14,906 nt of DNA from an uncultured Frankineae bacterium (lineage in GTDB: Bacteria; Actinomycetota; Actinomycetes; Mycobacteriales; SCTD01), in contig CADCUE010000061.1 of the NCBI GenBank assembly GCA_902805805.1, positions 1-14,906 of the forward strand. The letters are read 5' to 3'. Made by a program: the position numbers and the translations under genes. Every line of letters starts with the position of its first letter. Positions within the stretch are counted from its first letter, which is position 1. Below, one piece after another: positions 14,008 to 14,906 of this stretch. The notes beneath the pieces were generated by a model, which saw only the letters and a list, made by a program, of their open reading frames with translations, was not told where the DNA came from and ran no database searches.

Positions 14008-14028
14008 ATGGTAGGACCGTAAGACCAC
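14008..14028. promoter_or_regulatory. Operator copy 5, upstream of the solute-binding protein
   Basis: ATGGTAGGACCGT (14008-14020) followed by AAG and ACCAC (14024-14028). It keeps ATGGT, the central ACCnT and the third ACCA arm of the other copies. It lies in the 198-base gap after the dehydrogenase gene, 91 bases before the start of the lipoprotein gene, and indicates that import belongs to the same regulon. Confidence 0.6.
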
Positions 14029-14119
14029 ACATGTTAGGTTCCTCACAGCAACGCTCGTTCCGCCCCGCGCGCCTCCCTCCGCTCGCGGTCCTTCCCGGTC
14101 CTCTTCCGCAGGAGTTCGA

Positions 14120-14906
14120 ATGCGTTCCTCCGTCGCTCAACGGGCCGCCGCCGCGGTCGCCGCGACCCTCGTCCTCGGTGCGTGCGGCGGCTCGCCGACC
14201 GCCACCAGCGGCGACGACAAGGCAGAGCAGGCCGGTGCCTCCGAGACGAGCAAGGCCGTCGAGACCTACGAGCGCATCAACGAGCTCACCGGCCAGGAGC
14301 GCACGGACGAGCTCGTGAAGTGCGCCGAGGAGGAGGGCGCGCTGTCGGTCTACACCTCCAACACCGACATCGACGACGTCGTCGCCGGCTACGAGGACGC
14401 GTACGGACTCGACGTCAGCGTCTACCGCGGCAACTCCGAGTCGGTGCTCCAGCGCCTGCTGCAGGAGCAGAAGGCGGAGTTCTTCGGCAACGACGTCCTG
14501 GAGACCAACGCCCTCGAGCTCAACGTCGCGCAGAAGGAGGGCTTCCTCTCGCCGTACGAGAGCGAGCTGCGCGACAAGGTGCGTCCCGAGGGACAGGCCG
14601 AGGGCTGGACGGCCACCCGCTTCAACACCTTCGTCGTGGGGTGGAACACCGACCTCGTCAAGCCCGGTCAGGAGCCCACGTCGATCGAGGAGCTCGCCGA
14701 CCCGAAGTGGAAGGGCAAGCTGTCCATGGAGGTCGGCGACGTGGACTGGTTCACCGCCCTGGTGACCCACTTCGTCGAGCAGGGCAAGACGGAGGAGGAG
14801 GCGGTCGACGTCTTCCGGCAGATCGCCGCCAACTCCAAGACGGCCAAGGGCCACACCGTGCAGGGCGAGCTGCTCTCCGCCGGGCAGTTCGCCGTGGCGC
14901 TGTCGG
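14120..14906 (+). CDS. ABC transporter solute-binding lipoprotein (iron/small-anion type), partial at right edge
   Basis: The first 262 codons of an exported binding protein, cut by the window end. The N-terminus has Arg2, a hydrophobic stretch (9-19) and the lipobox LGAC with Cys22, so it is a membrane-anchored lipoprotein on the outer face. A charged linker (about 26-55) precedes the binding domain, which begins at CAEEEGALSVYTS and runs through the typical NTFVVGWNTDLVKPGQEPTSIEELADPKWKGKLSME region. This is the type 2 periplasmic-binding-protein fold of the FbpA/AfuA iron and small-anion group. GGAG lies six bases before ATG 14120. Permease and ATPase genes are expected downstream. The shared operator at 14008 and the catabolic neighbours suggest uptake of the cluster's carboxylated substrate rather than iron, which is inference. 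Confidence 0.88.
   Translation, partial: MRSSVAQRAAAAVAATLVLGACGGSPTATSGDDKAEQAGASETSKAVETYERINELTGQERTDELVKCAEEEGALSVYTSNTDIDDVVAGYEDAYGLDVSVYRGNSESVLQRLLQEQKAEFFGNDVLETNALELNVAQKEGFLSPYESELRDKVRPEGQAEGWTATRFNTFVVGWNTDLVKPGQEPTSIEELADPKWKGKLSMEVGDVDWFTALVTHFVEQGKTEEEAVDVFRQIAANSKTAKGHTVQGELLSAGQFAVALS

Noticed and set aside
9407..14854. A single open - strand frame of 1815 codons
   Set aside because: Only its last 341 codons (9407-10432) are a recognisable protein. The rest runs antisense to or out of frame with well-supported genes and translates to Arg/Gly/Ala-rich sequence, a usual effect of very high GC.

Overview
The window looks like a piece of a high-GC actinobacterial chromosome. 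It has very high G+C, frequent GTG starts with GGAGG-type ribosome sites, tightly packed genes with 4-base GTGA/ATGA overlaps, and a bis-HxH RpiB variant with Glu as base of the actinobacterial kind. I cannot name the genus. No tRNA, rRNA, insertion sequence, CRISPR array or phage gene is visible.

The content is a catabolic gene cluster, most likely for a carboxylated aromatic acid or a related carboxylated ring. The core is a four-gene + strand operon (1599-5414): Zn-dependent alcohol dehydrogenase, RraA/LigK-type aldolase, LigJ-type 4-oxalomesaconate hydratase and a 4,5-dihydroxyphthalate-decarboxylase-like protein. LigJ and LigK catalyse the last two steps of the protocatechuate-4,5 and gallate meta-cleavage pathways (4-oxalomesaconate to 4-carboxy-4-hydroxy-2-oxoadipate to pyruvate plus oxaloacetate). 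The decarboxylase-like protein suggests a phthalate-like substrate upstream. Divergent from it, on the - strand, are a second and divergent dihydroxyphthalate-decarboxylase paralogue and an RpiB/LacAB-type isomerase with unusual active-site residues (92-1488).

Further along are a CamA/ThcD-type ferredoxin reductase (5418-6680, -); a class II aldolase/adducin-fold protein (7041-7736, +), the fold also used by 3,4-dihydroxyphthalate decarboxylases; a - strand operon of bicupin dioxygenase-like protein, MFS transporter and small isoprenylcysteine/phospholipid-methyltransferase-like membrane protein (7756-10432); a second MFS transporter (10624-11913, -); an ornithine-cyclodeaminase-family protein with a 3-hydroxyisobutyrate-dehydrogenase-family protein (11975-13921, +); and the start of a solute-binding lipoprotein gene (14120 to the right edge, +), probably the first gene of an ABC importer.

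The most striking non-coding signal is a 21-bp element, ATGGT-n3-ACCAT-n3-ACCAT, found in five promoter regions (1538, 6701, 10588, 11942, 14008). Its left part is TGGT-n3-ACCA, the arrangement bound by FadR-subfamily GntR regulators. It marks almost every transcription unit as one regulon, although no regulator gene lies in the window. No LigAB, GalA, LigC or LigI homologue and no ring-hydroxylating oxygenase is present. The bicupin is therefore the only visible candidate for ring cleavage, and the pathway may be a variant that joins a cupin-type ring opening to the LigJ/LigK lower pathway.
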